NCBI GenBank assembly: GCA_964458015.1
Contig: CAYWGR010000153.1
Span: forward strand, 1 to 14,214
Reading direction: 5' to 3'
From: CAYWGR01 sp964458015
GTDB lineage: Bacteria; Planctomycetota; Planctomycetia; Pirellulales; Thermoguttaceae
DNA: 14,214 bases
In this document: positions 13,502 to 14,214 of the stretch, one piece after another
Position numbering within the stretch: the stretch's first letter is position 1
Layout: each line of letters begins with the position of its first letter
The notes under the pieces: generated by a model
What the model saw: only the letters and a program-made list of their open reading frames with translations
Database searches by the model: none
Told to the model about the DNA's origin: nothing
Translations under genes and position numbers: made by a program

Positions 13502-13522
13502 GGATTAGAGATTAGGGATTAG
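13502..13522. repeat. Heptamer repeat (RGATTAG) x3 after dapB
   Basis: Units GGATTAG, AGATTAG and GGATTAG lie 7 bases after the dapB stop. Same period and copy number as the arrays at 10050 and 12681, but a different sequence. Confidence 0.85.
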
Positions 13523-13532
13523 AAAACGGCGG

Positions 13533-14214
13533 CTATAAGGGCGCGTTTAGGACGCATCGAAATGGTCTGAAAAAAGGAACGCACTTGATGGTGCGTCGCG
13601 GACGCACCCTACGCTCAATTGTCGCCAATTGCTCCGCGCATCGGTTGTGGATCCATCCATTCCAGCGGTGGGCAAATTGAACTTGTTCAACGTGGGCATT
13701 TTGGTCTGGAATCACAAAGGTGCGGAATACTATGCTGGAACGAGGATTGTACCATACACCGGATGGATCTCTGCCGCCCATTACACCTGCGCGATAAGCC
13801 CCTACATAATCGGGACCGTCGCGATAACTACCTGTGGCCACGCCATAGGGATCGGGGAGAGTTGCTGCATCGGGGGTGAGAACAAGTGTATACTGCAACC
13901 CCGCCTGTACAGGCACGTAGACATTCCAGCAGTTCCATGTGACATCAGGCTTAGTGATGCCGACAATGGGAACCATGATAGTTTGAAGAACTGAGCCGCT
14001 GGTGCCGCGGCCGGCAAGAATTTGAAGTTGGCCTCTACCCGACATGTCATTAAAGAATCCCATGTCAATTTCGGTCAATGTTCCGGAGATACCGGCGGTA
14101 AACGATTGAAAACACGAATAGCCCGGCAGTGTTCGTGCGCTTAAGCCTCCATTGTAGACTACTAGTGTCCGAACGTTACTCGAATAATACCAACTGGTTA
14201 GGGCGACTGTGTTG
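13533..14214 (-). CDS. Secreted beta-sandwich (adhesin-like) protein, 3' part, runs off the right edge
   Basis: The minus-strand frame is open from the right edge to a TAG at 13535-13533, so the N-terminus is missing; the ATG within it (about 14063) is internal. The visible part starts TVALTSWYYSSNVRTLVVYNGG. It continues with a repeat-like domain: SFTAGISGTLTEIDMGFF, GQLQILAGRGTSG, VTWNCWNVYVPVQAGLQYTLVL, TLPDPYGVATGSY and SIVFRTFVIP. This pattern, 'sprayed' glycines between short strands and ending in FRTFV, is common in large exported planctomycete proteins with a carbohydrate-binding-like or adhesin-like fold; I cannot name the family. After FVIP the sequence becomes basic and unlike the domain. 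It is read through REP-like copy D (13590-13612), so the last 27 or so residues are probably not native. The true end may be lost or frameshifted, making this possibly a damaged gene. Confidence 0.6.
   Translation of the reverse strand, partial: NTVALTSWYYSSNVRTLVVYNGGLSARTLPGYSCFQSFTAGISGTLTEIDMGFFNDMSGRGQLQILAGRGTSGSVLQTIMVPIVGITKPDVTWNCWNVYVPVQAGLQYTLVLTPDAATLPDPYGVATGSYRDGPDYVGAYRAGVMGGRDPSGVWYNPRSSIVFRTFVIPDQNAHVEQVQFAHRWNGWIHNRCAEQLATIERRVRPRRTIKCVPFFRPFRCVLNAPL
13590..13612 (-). repeat. REP-like hairpin with GTAG foot, copy D
   Basis: GTAG (13612-13609 on the minus strand) is followed by the same perfect 8-base-pair stem as copy A, with loop CGC. It lies in the 3' end of the right-edge gene, where the frame used does not read its TAG as a stop. 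Confidence 0.8.

Overview
This window looks like a piece of a planctomycete chromosome, most probably of the Pirellulales type; that assignment is an inference. It rests on an ECF-type sigma factor overlapping a Hanks-type Ser/Thr kinase, secreted proteins typical of the group (a DUF1080 sugar-hydrolase-like protein, carboxypeptidase-regulatory-like repeats, a PEGA protein, an adhesin-like beta-sandwich protein), moderately high GC, many genes without a Shine-Dalgarno site, and intergenic regions rich in short repeats. I see no phage, IS transposase, CRISPR array, rRNA or tRNA.

Layout. On the minus strand, 1-1269 is a signalling operon: an ECF-like sigma factor whose stop overlaps the start of a Ser/Thr kinase (ATGA) that runs off the left edge. 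A good sigma-70-like promoter (1408-1437) lies upstream, within an imperfect inverted repeat (1425-1458) that also carries a TTGACA facing the other way. That TTGACA points at a divergent gene (1582-2976) for a secreted PEGA protein with two copies of a domain I cannot name. Next come a PuuP-like amino acid/polyamine permease (minus) and a GT-C (family 39-like) membrane glycosyltransferase (plus).

From 6524 to 11021 there is a minus-strand series. In transcription order it is a DksA/TraR zinc-finger protein, signal peptidase II (lspA), a HisN-like inositol-monophosphatase-family phosphatase, a secreted DUF1080 protein and a secreted five-repeat carboxypeptidase-regulatory-like protein. The first two form a translationally coupled pair behind a near-consensus promoter (11081-11109); the last two probably have separate transcription. 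On the plus strand, thrC (threonine synthase) and dapB (dihydrodipicolinate reductase) follow, both in the aspartate family of amino-acid synthesis. The right edge holds the 3' part of a secreted beta-sandwich protein (minus).

The most unusual structure is in the gaps. There are GTAG-footed REP-like hairpins (9114-9194 and 13590-13612), a large nested palindrome in the presumed leader of the sigma-factor operon (1286-1342), and three different three-copy heptamer repeats (10050-10070, 12681-12701, 13502-13522). Several sit exactly on gene boundaries: the HisN-like gene takes its stop codon from the GTAG foot of one REP-like copy, lspA takes its stop from a heptamer repeat, the dapB ribosome-binding position is filled by another heptamer repeat, and the right-edge gene is read through a REP-like copy.
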